Shown: in pieces, positions 10,578 to 21,079 of the stretch
Position numbering within the stretch: position 1 is the first letter of the stretch
How the letters are laid out: every line of letters starts with the position of its first letter
Program-made: the position numbers and the translations under genes
Source of the DNA: Argopecten irradians
Taxonomy: Eukaryota > Mollusca > Bivalvia > Pectinida > Pectinidae
Length of the DNA stretch: 64,000 nucleotides
NCBI RefSeq assembly: GCF_041381155.1
Contig: NC_091142.1
Location: 31,733,528 to 31,797,527, forward strand
Direction: 5' to 3'
Notes under the pieces: generated by a model
The model's database searches: none
Told to the model about the DNA's origin: nothing
What the model saw: only the letters and a program-made list of their open reading frames with translations

Positions 10578-13078
10578 CTGAAAACAAAACGCATAATAGA
10601 TTTTAATCATTACTGTTATATCATCGCATTTTCATGGAAAGTTTTAACATCAGATAACAACATTCAGCGCTTCATTATAGAAATATGAAAGCGAACGAAC
10701 ATCAAGAATTTTGTATTGTTGAAATTCAGAATCCAGAGAGAGAAACTTACAGACCAGTTTAAGACATTTTGATATGAAATAAGTGATATTTAGGGCTTAT
10801 ACAGAGACAGGAACACTAATTGGGTTGAATTTATAGTACTGTATTCACTTGTTATTATATATGTGTTATTATTATTTTGAAAGTAAGTGTGAAATGAAAT
10901 GTCGCACTTTGTGTCACGCACAGGCTGTTGAAAGCACTATCTCAATAAGTAAATATTTTATCTGGATTATTTTTTACTCAAATTGTACTGTTAAGTATTA
11001 AAAGTTGGTCGTTTCAAACTTATATGAATTGATTTTTTATAATAATTTTGAATATTTGATATGCAAAATATGCCAAAAATGGTGTGTCACAGGTCATATT
11101 CTCACATTCAAAATTATTTTTTTTTCTCACTTTTTAAGAAAAGTTAAATAATCCTGGTTTCATAGATGCAGAATGAATAAAAGTACTCTATATTATGTAG
11201 AAATTTATCTTTAGTTGCAAAATGTGGCATTTTTTGTATTAGAAATAATATTTGGATTAATTAATACTCATATCTGTAGAAATAATAAATCCACTATTGT
11301 CAATTCCATATTAATGTATTTTTATTATTATTTCATGAAATGTAATGAAAATGATTATTGCTACATACAATAAATTTTATTTAAAGTCACATATTTCTTA
11401 CAGATAACATTAGCTCTTGTGAGCTATTATTGCGACAAAAAACTTGCATAAAACTTAATAACTAACAGTCCATTTTAAGTTAGATAAATCAGAAATATAT
11501 ATATACATAGAGATTGGTAACTCCTCCATTTTTACGATCGGCAGATGTACCTCTGTATGTGTTTAGGGGTTTTTAGATAAACTCTTAAATAGTTGAATAT
11601 ATAAGAATAACTTTGATATGTTGTAAAAGTTCAGTAATTTTCAGATTGTTTGAGTACGATTTTGGATAGGAAATAATAATATTCTAACTTATTTATTAAT
11701 AAAACAAAACGCACTTCCGGTTTTGAATGCCTGATTTTCGAATCCAATCTCTTTGTATGCCGGGTATATGTTTCTGGATAAATCATTAAATGTGTCATGT
11801 TCACTAGCCAAAAATATTTTGTTTCAGTCTAAAGTTAGTGTACATATTTATTATATTTCAAACTTCTTTGATAATATGCAGTCTGTGTGTAGATTATTCT
11901 GTATATCTACAAGTCTGTAATGTATATTTGATAAAGGACCAAAGGGGCATAACTCGAATAGTAGTACTTACTTGGGCACCAGCATGGGTGCCCATGTGCG
12001 CCCAGAGTTGTATAACTGACACCGTGAGAGTGTGTTTATATATCGGAGTTAGGGGCTTTATGATAAATAATTAATTAATAAGTGTTGTGTTTGTTTAGTG
12101 ATTATCTTCATGACTAGTGTGAGAACCTTAAAATGATGAGTGGTATAAAAGAGAGTGCGTACGAGAGGATGAGCGAGTCTGACGAGAGCCCGAGTCTGTA
12201 TGAGAGGCTGGATGTGATACCTCTGTATTCTGTACATGTATATATTCTGTTCGGATTTTAATACACTATTGGAACTTTACAACTGTGTTGTTTCTTCACT
12301 CAAGTGGTAACCCAGCACAAGACGACCCGATCTATTTATCTTTTATGTGACGTGACGGACGACAGCCATCATACTGTAGGAACTCAGTGATTTGAGAGGA
12401 AACACATATATATATAAGTTACACAGAGTCTGATCAACTTCTTGTAGTCTAATTTATCAATGTGGTAATTATAATCTTGTTTCCTGTCAGGTCGCTAGTT
12501 CCGGGTACCACAGTTTGTATTGGCATATACATCTACCATTGTTAAAGTATTATTACGATCGGCAACTATCAAACACGTACATACGTACGGACTATAACAC
12601 AACGAAAATCGTCGCAAGTCTATAAAGCGAAAATGAAAAAGGCAAGTTTTTCCATTATTAAAGATATAGAATCTAACATAGAATCTATATTGCAAAATTG
12701 AAAAAAGAAAAAAAAAAGAAAAAATTAAAAGACAATTATTTGTAAAAGAGAAAGAGACAATGTATAGCAGCATGTTAAAGTATGGTGAACCATAGGTATT
12801 TAGACTAAATACCTATAGGTGAACAATATAAACTGACCTTTTAATGCATATTTAAAAATATGCAAGTATGTAGGCAATACATCTGTGACATGAAAATTAT
12901 ATAACAAAAAAATCCCTATTTTTTGGCCTCATGTGACCCTTAACAAACATTTATTTTTTTGGCCTTAACAGTGTAACGTAGATTCGTTTCACTACAGTAA
13001 ATGTTATGAAAACCGCTCGGACTTCGTAGAGAGCACCTTACAGTGTTGTAAGGGATGCGGATCACATAAAATACTCAC
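10578..13078 (-). other. DUF6589 pseudogene intron 1, possible LTR-like block
   Basis: A 2.5-kb intron separates the zinc-finger exon from exon 2; donor and acceptor are canonical and the phase agrees (phase 1). About 11930-12300 on the plus strand has GGTATAAAAGAG, then a TTTTAATACAC block and, near 12307, TGGTAACCCAGCAC. This is vaguely like a solo LTR followed by a primer-binding site. I could not find the other LTR boundary, so this stays a weak suggestion. The rest is AT-rich with no gene. Confidence 0.4.
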
Positions 13079-13527
13079 CTGATGGTTCACGCCTTTTCTG
13101 AACGGGAACAGCTGGTGACGATGCCATACGTTTAACATTTTGAACTGTTGTTTTGCGTACGTTTTGTTGACAATTCGTATAAAACTCTACGCATTTGCTA
13201 TCTAAATGTTCCAACTTAATAAAACATTTCCTACAGATGATTCCACTTTCTATATTAATACCACCATACTTAAATAACAATTCTTTCAAACATGGCCTAT
13301 TCTCATTATTTCTTGTTGATTCAACTCTTCTAATTTCTTTAGGCGATTTAGCACAAACTATGCATATTGATAACTTTTGTTTGATCGGGGTATTGGTATT
13401 TGCCATAATTTCCAAAAATTACCCATTCCGTAATCCGTTTAGTCAAAGCAGTTGCGTCAGCGGAAGTGGCGATATCGTTACTATATGCGCAGAAATGATG
13501 CGCACTCTTGGAGTTGGAATTCCCACT

Positions 13528-13599
13528 CAAGATGGCTACCCGCTACCGGTCCTCAGTGAAGCGTACGCAAGGGAATTAACTGAGGCGGGAACCAGTCTA
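13528..13599. repeat. Right terminal inverted repeat of the RecQ/DUF6589 element
   Basis: Starts CAAGATGGCTACCCGCTACC and ends GGAACCAGTCTA. It is the inverted counterpart of 1658-1740 (inner 32 bp, 28 matches). The DUF6589 start codon lies 122 bp inside it. Confidence 0.75.
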
Positions 13600-14905
13600 C
13601 CCTTTGAGGAAGGCTCTGGGTTCTGTCCCCTGGCCGCGATACACCAAAGTCTATAAAAGTAGTAGTTTCTGTTCCTGCTTAGCGCTCATCAAACAGGGAG
13701 TAACTTGTTTGATTAATAAACTTTCTATTAACAGCTATGGTCATGTAAGGACGGCCCTGCTGGTAGGGCGTTAGAATTGTACCTGCTGCCCCTATTGCAT
13801 GATCGTAAAAGGCGACTAAGTTTAGGATCTTTTCTTTTCTTCCTAACGGACTGTATCTTTCCTAATGCCTCCCTTGGCACCGCCTCACTTTTGGCCTTGA
13901 GTTGAGCGTTCGCCCCTGTGAGGAAGGCTCTGGGTTCTGTCCCCTGGCCGAGACACACCAAAGTCTATAAAAGTGGTAGTATCTGCTCCTGCTTAGCGCT
14001 CAGCAAACGGGGAGTGGGACGACTGGTTCGCCCGTTGTCAGTATAATGTGTTTGTTTGTTTGTTTGATTAATTAACGTCCCATTAACAGCTATGGTCATG
14101 TAAGAACGGCATCCCATGTATGCGGTGTGTTTCGGGAGACTGCGGTATATTCATGTTGTGTCTTCTTGTATAGTGGAAGTTTTGCCCTTTTTATAGTGCT
14201 ATATCACTGGAGCATGCCGACATGAAGACACCAAGCAACACACCCCACCCGGTCACATTATACTGACAACGGGCGAACCAGTCGTCCCACTCCCTTTTCG
14301 CTGAGCGCTAAGCAGGAGCAGAAACTACCACTTTTATGGACTTTGGTGTGTCTCGGCCAGGGGACAGAACCCAGAGCCTTCCTCACAGGTGCGAACGCTC
14401 AACTCAAGGCAGTCATTAGGAAGGATAAAGTCAGTAGGAAGAATAGAAAACATGCACCTTTACGCATGCAACAGGGGCACACAATTCAACACACCGCATA
14501 CATGGGGACGCCGATATCCTTACATGACCATAGCTGTTAATAGGACGTCCTTAATTAATAATAAAAAAACAAACAAACAAAAAACCCATGTATGTGGTGC
14601 ATCGCGTGTATGTTGTGCGATGTGCGTGTTTTTGGAGAGTGGGTCGACTGGTTCACCCGTTGTCAGTATAATGTGACCGGGTTGTGTGTGTTGCTTGCTG
14701 TCTTCGACAGCATGTTTTAGTGATATAACACTATAAAAAGGGCAACAGTTCCACTATACAAGAAGACACATAATATACCACAGTCTCCCAAAACATGCAC
14801 ACAGAACAACATACACGCAACACACCGCATACATGGGAGGCCGTCCTTACATGACCATAGCTGTTAATAGGACGTTAATTAATCAAAAAAACAAACAAAC
14901 AATGG
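13600..14905. repeat. Nested SINE-A cluster
   Basis: Six or more SINE-A pieces lie back to back. 13600-13702 (+) is the rest of the copy hit by the transposon. 13705-13757 (-) is a 3' tail. 13752-14050 (+) is a 5' part. 14050-14450 (-) runs from the tail to the tRNA-like region. 14488-14585 (+) is a tail. 14585-14905 is a mixed-orientation piece ending in a plus-strand tail. The TTTGTTTG / CAAACAAAC tails appear to serve as preferred insertion points for later copies. Confidence 0.75.
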
Positions 14906-15640
14906 ACCTCACTATCCATCTAACCATCTTTAGCTTTAACTATAGACGTTAAATTATATATGAAGTTAAATGTTACAATATGTTGTACCTTCTACCATTC
15001 CATTAACGAACCCTATTACAATAAGATAATTGAAACTTATTGTCCAACAATAAAAAGATAATTCCAACTCCGGAAACCTATGTAATATAAATAGAAGTGA
15101 ATAATATGTAATTCCACCTAGTACCTATTATTCATTGTACCAACAATACTGTAGTACAGATAGTATGGTATTATATAACATCAGACAATTAACTTCCTTT
15201 CTGTTGACAAATTCATTAACATTTTAAGATATATAAGTAAAAAGTACTTGAAATTATATGCGTGGTAAATAGTTATATCATTACAACCCTCTCACACCTA
15301 CGTACAAATATAGATATGTATTTGAATAAAAATCAATACAGTTACTAGTAGTAAATGAAAATCATTATACACTGTACAGACGCAATTAATATACATAAAT
15401 GTATGACACTTGAATATTGCAAATATTCCTTATAATATGATACTCCAACTGGTTTCAAAATTGGAAGATACGATATAGTACAATATAGTTCCTGTTTAAA
15501 ATGCCACCCACACCCTTGCTATTGTTGTAAACTTCCCATAATATTTTTTTTAAATTCGTGTTCTACTAACTAAAATCGAAATACATTTATCAAGTTTGCT
15601 ATTTTCACTGATTATGATATATTGTCTCTGCACACGTTAT
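14906..15640. other. AT-rich spacer without recognised features
   Basis: About 735 bp of AT-rich sequence. I found no open frame of interest, no RNA motif and no match to the window's repeat families. Confidence 0.5.
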
Positions 15641-15648
15641 TTCTCACA

Positions 15649-16755
15649 CTAGTTCACATCCTCCTTCCCCTTCTTATGCCTCGTGTTCATCAAACTGTCC
15701 AATTTCTCTTCTACCGAGTCCCTTTCTTGGTTCTTCTTGATTGAATGTAGTTCTTTAGAAATTTCTATTAACATCTGTGTGTTGTTGGCGTCTACCTGCT
15801 GTTTTTGTTCCGTCTGCGTTTGTGCATCCATGGTATGTGTTGTTGGCGTCTACCTGCTGTTTTTGTTCCGTCTGCGTTTGTGCATCCATGGTATGTGCAA
15901 CTGCCTCCACCTGTCTAATGTCTTCCAAATAGGTCATATCAAAACAATCCAATTCATTATCGTCTAACGTAGGCATACAGATGTCACCGTCACTGTTGTT
16001 CAATGCTGGAGGGAGCTCTTGAAGGGGGTTTACCTTTCCTTTGCTAATCCACAAGTTATCCGACTCCGCCTTCGACAGCTTGGCATAGTGGATACCTTCT
16101 TCTGCGTATACTGGACTGGAGGACTTTCGCCCCTGTGAGGAAGGCTCTGGGTTCTGTCCCCCGGCCGAGACACACCAAAGTCTGTAAAAGTGGTAGTTTC
16201 TGCGCCTGCTTAGCGCTCAGCATACAGGGAGTGGGACGACTGGTTCGCCCGTTGTCAGTATAATGTGACCGGGTGGGGTGATGCTTGGTGTCCTCGGCGG
16301 CATGCTTCAGTGAAATAGCTCTCTAAAAAGGGCAATAGTTCCACTATACAAGAAGACACAACATGAATATACCGCAGTCTCCCAATACACGCACCTCGCA
16401 CAACATACACGCAACACACCGCATACACGGGAGGCCGTCCTTACATGACCATAGCTGTTAATAGGACGTTAATTAATCAAACAAACAAATCTTACAGTAA
16501 TTGGTATTATCCAGGGGTGCTCCCACCAGGTCCCGCGTTGCCAGCTTCGCCTTATGGTCGGCATAACTTTCCAAAAGGCGGGTTAGGTCATGTTCTCTGG
16601 TAGATCGAAATAAACAGAGGGAACAGTAGAAGGGGCCATTTTCCAAGGCAATATGATGTTTATAGATGTGACTTATATTCCAGGCGTCGCTCATTTTTGA
16701 AGTGGCATACCATGCAGTCGTAAACTCGTTTTCGTTTATTGGTCAGTGAAGCCAT
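15649..16755 (-). pseudogene. C2H2-type zinc finger / coiled-coil gene broken by a SINE
   Basis: Read from an ATG at 16755. The first block gives a basic start and C-x2-C, then a frame change near 16686 leads to H-x3-H, together fitting C-x2-C-x12-H-x3-H. A second module follows (FYCSLCLF ... YADHK). A SINE-A copy (16131-16490) interrupts the gene after NTNYCK. Past it, coding continues with YAEEGIHYAKLSKAESDNLW, an acidic stretch, then MDAQTQTEQKQQ and a charged, probably coiled-coil tail ending at 15649. A perfect 58-bp tandem duplication (15779-15836 and 15837-15894) breaks the frame near the tail. I do not recognise the family. It could be a host gene or the accessory gene of a mobile element. 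Confidence 0.5.
16131..16490 (+). repeat. SINE-A, 5'-truncated, inside the zinc-finger pseudogene
   Basis: Starts in the tRNA-like region (CGCCCCTGTGAGG) and runs to the CAAACAAAC tail. I could not identify a target-site duplication with confidence. Confidence 0.75.
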
Positions 16756-16756
16756 G

Positions 16757-16912
16757 TTAATAGGACGTTACAAGAAGACACAACACGAGCATACCGCAGT
16801 CTCCCAGTACACTCACCTCGCACAACATACACGCAACACCGCATACATGGGAGGCCGTCCTTACATGACCATAGATGTTAATAGGACGTTAATAAATCAA
16901 ACAAACAAACAA
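16757..16912 (+). repeat. SINE-A 3' fragment(s)
   Basis: A short tail piece (TGTTAATAGGACGTTA, about 16756-16771) directly followed by the 3' third of another copy with its tail at about 16890-16912. It abuts the start codon of the zinc-finger pseudogene, so that gene's original promoter side has been replaced. Confidence 0.65.
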
Positions 16913-16914
16913 TC

Positions 16915-18620
16915 ATATCTCCTAGCCAGGCTTTGGGCGTATTCAACGGAGGTTTGGATGCCCAGATGTTGAATATTTCAGGACCCATAATCTGACATCC
17001 TCCCGTACTCCATACCAATAGTATTTTTGTAGTGTTTTCTTGTGTTTTTCTTTTTTCCAGATGACCTGCAGGTAGGGCGTTAGAATTGTACCTGCTGCCC
17101 CTATTGCATGATCGTAAAAGGCGACTAAATTTAGGATCTTATCTTTTCTCTTCTTTCTAACTGACTTTATCTTTCCTAATGCCTCCCTTGGCACCGCCTC
17201 ACTTTTGGCCTTGAGTTGAGCGTTCGCCCCTCTGAGGAAGACTCTGGGTTCTGTCCCCTGGCCGAGACACACCAAAGTCTATAAAAGTGGTAGTTTCTGC
17301 TCCTGCTTAGCGTTCAGCATACAGGGAGTGGGACGACTGGTTCGCCCGTTGTCAGTATAATGTGATGGGTGGAGTGTGTTGCTTGGTGTCTTCGGCGGCA
17401 TGCTTCAGTGATATAGCACTATAAAAAGGGCAACAGTTCCACTATACAAGAAGACACAACATGAATATACCGCAGTCTCCCAAAACACGCACCTCGCACA
17501 ACATACACGCAACACACCGCATACATGGGAGGCCGTCCTTACATGACCATAGCTGTTAATAGGACGTTAATTAATCAAACAAACAAACAAATCCAGATGA
17601 CCACCCAGCTTGTTGTTATGCACGTGTGTAAGCACTTTGTTCCTCAATATCTCTGGAACTACTAGTTGAAGAAAATGTCCTGTACATCGTGGCGATGAAA
17701 TATTCTACAAGCAACGTTGTTCTGAAGACATGGCGACTGGAAAATATGCCAATAATGTTTGAGAACTGAATTTCTGTTAACGATCTCTGCATGATCAGGT
17801 CTGGAACCCTTCTCAAGCCATTTTATAACTTCATGTAGATCTTGGTCTTTAGACTGTCATTTGTATAAATCTCCATCGGTATATGTTGTCCGCCATAAAC
17901 ATTCAAGTACTACTCTATATATGTTATGTAATTCTTTGATGAGGGCAGTATAGTCATTCCTGGTCTTCCTAGGAAGTTGGCCAAATACAAACTTTCCAGC
18001 TTTCCCTTGTAATCTCGGCAACAGTTGATCTAATCTTTGACCGTTGTCCCATCTGTTTCTATCAACGACTGTTTCGAATCGATTAAACCATATTTTCCAT
18101 GTTTCTCTGTCGGTAAATGGAGGGTAACTTAGTTGTTACGTTAGATGGCTTGTATGATACTCCTACTGTGACTGCAGTAATGTAATCACTATCTTCAGGA
18201 TCTTCTCCATCTGAGTTCATGTCATAGCTTGAATCCCTGTCACTGCTTTTGGTAGATCTGTTAACTGGCCTGTAGTTCATGTCTATTGCTCCAGCATTGT
18301 CACTGCTGTCTTTATTGGCTGCTTGCATCAAATTGTGTGCTAACAGAGTTTGAAATGTGTTTTGCATCATCTCCATGGTCCATTCTGTTAGCAAAAGAAG
18401 TCAGTTTTTCTTCTACCTGCTCCTGTAGATTACCGTGACCTTGACTTGTGTCTTCATGACCTTCTGCTGGTACTGCCAAACTCTAGAACATGTTAGTTGA
18501 ATGTTGATTTTTCTTTTTCTTGTTGTTTTGTGGATGTCTCGGTAGTATTTCAATATCGGAATCTTCGTCCGGATCTACTTGCCGTCTTCTCTGGATTCTT
18601 AAGCTTTTTCTGCTCGCCAT
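16915..18620 (-). pseudogene. Ty3/Gypsy retroelement remnant: gag joined to integrase, pol mostly deleted
   Basis: The minus-strand order is as follows. A Gag start codon lies at 18620, then a charged N-terminal part with a stop near 18489. A Gag core typical of Gypsy elements follows (DRETWKIWFNRFE near 18090, LLPRLQGKAGKFVF near 18010). Then, within about 60 bp and with no protease, RT or RNase H in between, comes the RNase H-integrase linker (EVIKWLEKGSRPDH near 17830). Next are the H2C2 integrase zinc region (VHNNKLGGHL near 17610) and, beyond an inserted SINE, TLQKYYWYGVREDVRLWVL (about 17035-16980). Several frame changes are present. This is a dead copy with an internal deletion that removed most of pol. 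No flanking LTRs were identified. Confidence 0.75.
17067..17591 (+). repeat. SINE-A, essentially full-length, with 11-bp target duplication
   Basis: The copy is flanked by TCCAGATGACC at 17056-17066 and 17592-17602, so its limits are clear: 525 bp. Order of parts: GC-rich start TGCAGGTAGGGCG; tRNA-like region with an A-box-like TTGAGTTGAGCG and a B-box-like GGGTTCTGTCCCC; a unique body (GTGACCGGGTGGG-like, then TATAGCACTATAAAAAGGGC); the end GCTGTTAATAGGACGTTAAT; and a TCAAACAAAC repeat tail. It lies inside the Gypsy integrase remnant and is younger than it. In this copy GTGACCGGGTGGG has decayed to GTGATGGGTGG. Confidence 0.85.
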
Positions 18621-18644
18621 CTTATATCTTCACTGGAGTGATGC

Positions 18645-18686
18645 TCAGGTTTACAGTTCAGACGGTCAGGTTTACAGTTCAGACGG
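18645..18686. repeat. 21-bp direct duplication
   Basis: The unit TCAGGTTTACAGTTCAGACG plus one G occurs twice in a row, just outside the Gypsy gag start codon. It may be part of that element's leader. Confidence 0.6.
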
Positions 18687-18896
18687 TACAGGAAACACCT
18701 GGTTATTGTCTGAATGTAGTTACACAGGAATATACCGGAGACACCAGATTGTTACCTGGAAGTTTTACACTTAACAAGACGATCAAGGTTCCCTCCCTTG
18801 GCACCGCCTCAACAGCTATGTTCATGTAAGGACGGCCTCCGACATAATAGTACATTTTCGTCTAAGTAGCTTAATCCTTAGCTAAATATTAAAAAA

Positions 18897-19790
18897 ACAA
18901 GAGGACTTCCGGTTGAGATGGCGGGGGTGAGTGAACGTGCCTGAGAAGCCTCCGAAGAAATATATCCATATATACACTCCTAACATTACATTGGAGGAAT
19001 TTCATATACCAGTATTGACCTTATGTAGTAAGGTAACTCGCCATTTGATTATTTGAACTTTTATTACTTTGGAAACGTGTTTTATTGAAAAATAATTACC
19101 GGGTACCTGCTTGACCACACCTGTGAACTATTTATAGAAATACCTGGCCCATACGAGTACGTGTACGTGTATTCAGGAACAATGGAGGTAGAGCCAAATA
19201 AAACGTCTGAATACCAAAGTCTTGTTGATTCATATAAAAACAAGGACATCGCCGAATGTTTTGCAAATATGCACTAAAGGTTTAGCCGTGAGATCGATGT
19301 TATTTGGGGAACCGTAAAAGATCTTGGTGCACGTGTCGACCACTTAGAGAAATTTGCTTATAGAAATAAACTAGAGCCTGAAATAGAAACCAAAATAAAA
19401 ATGAGTCGCATGAGAGACTGAACCTAGAAATTTGGGGCCGAAAATGGAATCTGGTTTTAAAAGGCATTGAAGGACACGAAAGGGAAAAACCCAGGGAAAC
19501 AAAAGAATTTCAATCGACTACATTAAAACTCCCAAACGATAATATGGACCTGATGATCTTTCAAGCCGCGCACAGGCTGAAGGGTGGCCAGGGTGGAAAG
19601 CGCAATATCATCATACGTTTCAATAGCTTCCTAGACAGGGATGAGATGCTAGAAGCAGCCATGAAGCTTAAACCTTGATCGGGCTACAGTGTAATGACAG
19701 ATCTACCCCCTGAAATAAATAAAATCCGTGCTGACAGTTGCTGAAAGACCGTTGGGAGATGCCCTAGTCTGAGAAGAAGAAATTTAAAAT
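18897..19790 (+). pseudogene. LINE ORF1 (L1-like, RRM-type) remnant
   Basis: The start codon is at 19182. After about 30 codons there is a stop, and later parts are read in other frames. The recognisable C-terminal block (about 19535-19700) contains FQAAHRLKGGQGGKRNIIIR and LKPGSGYSVMTDLPPEI once a stop codon is ignored. This resembles the RRM/C-terminal domain of L1-type ORF1 proteins, which bind RNA in the retrotransposition particle. Sequence from about 18897 may be its 5' UTR. No ORF2 endonuclease or RT follows, so the copy is truncated. Confidence 0.55.
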
Positions 19791-20707
19791 TGTATATTAA
19801 AAGGAGATTCCTTTTGTGGTATTGAAGCAAAAGCCAAAATATTGGACACGTGTTTCGACGACGAAGGTTGACAATACTTGTTTTTGTGGGGCGCCCGTTA
19901 GGCGCAACACGGACTGAGCACGCGCGCGCCTACCACGCTTTAAAAGAAACGGTGCACATATGTATAGTGTGTGAACATATTTACAGATACCTGTGTTTTG
20001 TGTTTGTTTAACATTATTGTTATTAAGCTTAAAAGTGAAAAGTTTTGGTTGAATGGTAGTATATGAATGAATACGTTTGGTATTATATTGTAAATGTGTA
20101 TTCATTTTTCTAATTACATGCATGTAATATAGTAGTTAAGGTGATTAATATGGGTTTCATACTTTTGTTTGAGATAAAATAATAAATATAAAGTTTGATA
20201 TCGAACTAGGTATGAGTGATTTACCTATCACCCTATCACAAGGTTCCTAGGTTCCTAAAAATACAATAAAAAAAGGTTTTAATTACTGAAAAAGGCTGAT
20301 TCTTTATATACAATCTTCTATCGGTTTTGTTTTTTTTTTTTTTTTTTCTAAATAAGAAATGCCCTTTTTTAATAAGATCAGAAAGAAACCTTATGCAAAA
20401 TGGATCTAAATCGATGAATTTAAAGTAATGTGTATTGATTTTTCAGTATGTATGGTCATATCCTCTGATATATAAAACTAGAATAATGTTAATATGACAA
20501 TTGTTTTTGACAAATACTTTTGCTTTACTAATATTAATTTGCAAATATGAAATGATTGATGCAAGTATTATGAATTTAGTGTTTTTTGCAGATGTTATTA
20601 CCTCTTGTAATATTCCATAACGTACCGTGACGGACAATCCTGTATTCTTGACACATGGTTTCGACGGACGCTTTGATTCTGCACAGATATAAGTCATTTA
20701 GGAAGCA

Positions 20708-20789
20708 AGAGAAAAGATAAGATCCTAAATTTTAGTCGCCTTGTCACGATCATGCATGTACCAATTTAATGCCCCTACCTGCAGGGCTC
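20708..20789 (-). repeat. SINE-A 5' fragment
   Basis: Reverse complement of the SINE start: AAGATCCTAAATTTTAGTCG through CTACCTGCAGGGC. It lies between AT-rich stretches (19800-20700 and 20790-21070) in which I see no gene. Those stretches share only a GCGCGCGCC-containing block, near 19922 and 20810. Confidence 0.65.
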
Positions 20790-21079
20790 GTTATGCGTAC
20801 GGATGACGCATGCGCGCGCCTTTGTTTGTGTTCCACTTTGTTAAGTTGTGTACATGAACAAATATACATATTGTTTGTGATTTGCTGTTGTTCAATTGGC
20901 CAATTATTGCTATTAAAATACGAAGTAAAATGTGTACGACATGAATGAAAATACTTATGATTACAAATATGTAGCAAAAATATACAACAATAATAATTAT
21001 ATAATGTAACTATGATATAGGAGTAACATATTTTTATAGAAACGCTGTTATAACTCACAAATGACAAACTAAACTGACA

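Larger units (their letters stand above)
5994..13406 (-). pseudogene. DUF6589-domain protein with N-terminal ZAD-like zinc finger, decayed
   Basis: Exon 1 (13406-13079) begins with ATG and encodes a CIVC ... CRKC zinc-finger module resembling ZAD-type domains. Exon 2 (10577-9833) joins in phase and ends in RTMSMILMDNICDQK; it carries an in-frame TAA at 10320-10318. Exon 3 (9190-8102) holds the blocks I associate with DUF6589: RFRIVGDNINW (Asp codon 9051-9049), HMHHAFGSAIIVQN, IHIGGDQLTRERF (Asp codon 8582-8580), ERFHHLG, and after further shifts DAYILEAVMEFFGM. Exon 4 (6620-5994) holds DLRMEHLVREVKDHL and ends at TAA. Frame changes occur near 9117, 8715, 8495 and 8355 and several times in exon 4. 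Introns are GT-AG. Domain function is not established to my knowledge. Its place between inverted repeats makes a transposase role plausible, but that is inference. Confidence 0.75.
1658..13599. mobile_element. 11.9-kb TIR transposon carrying RecQ helicase and DUF6589 genes
   Basis: Seen: terminal inverted repeats at 1658-1740 and 13528-13599, an interrupted SINE on both sides, and CCCTTTGAGG present at 1648-1657 and again at 13600-13609. Inside are two convergent multi-exon pseudogenes, a RecQ-like helicase starting 165 bp from the left end and a DUF6589 protein starting 194 bp from the right end. Their 3' ends lie about 175 bp apart, at 5818 and 5994. The boundary is slightly ambiguous because GG and G next to the duplication also fit the inverted repeat. 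The duplication could therefore be 10 bp (TIR TAGACTG), 8 bp (GTAGACTG) or 6 bp (GGTAGACTG); 8 bp would resemble hAT, P or KDZ elements. The terminal sequence itself does not match a superfamily I know. Both genes carry lesions, so this copy should not be autonomous. Confidence 0.8.

Noticed and set aside
12495..12773. 92-codon minus-strand frame rich in F, S and L
   Set aside because: Derived from A-rich intron DNA (GAAAAAAGAAAAAAA); no domain, and it lies in an intron of the DUF6589 pseudogene.
1240..13599. A three-gene element: tyrosine recombinase plus RecQ plus DUF6589
   Set aside because: The recombinase fragment lies outside the inverted repeats and the duplicated target, separated by SINE sequence, so it is not part of the transposon.
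18497..18829. 110- and 84-codon plus-strand frames
   Set aside because: Antisense to the Gypsy gag start and its leader duplication; no protein signature.
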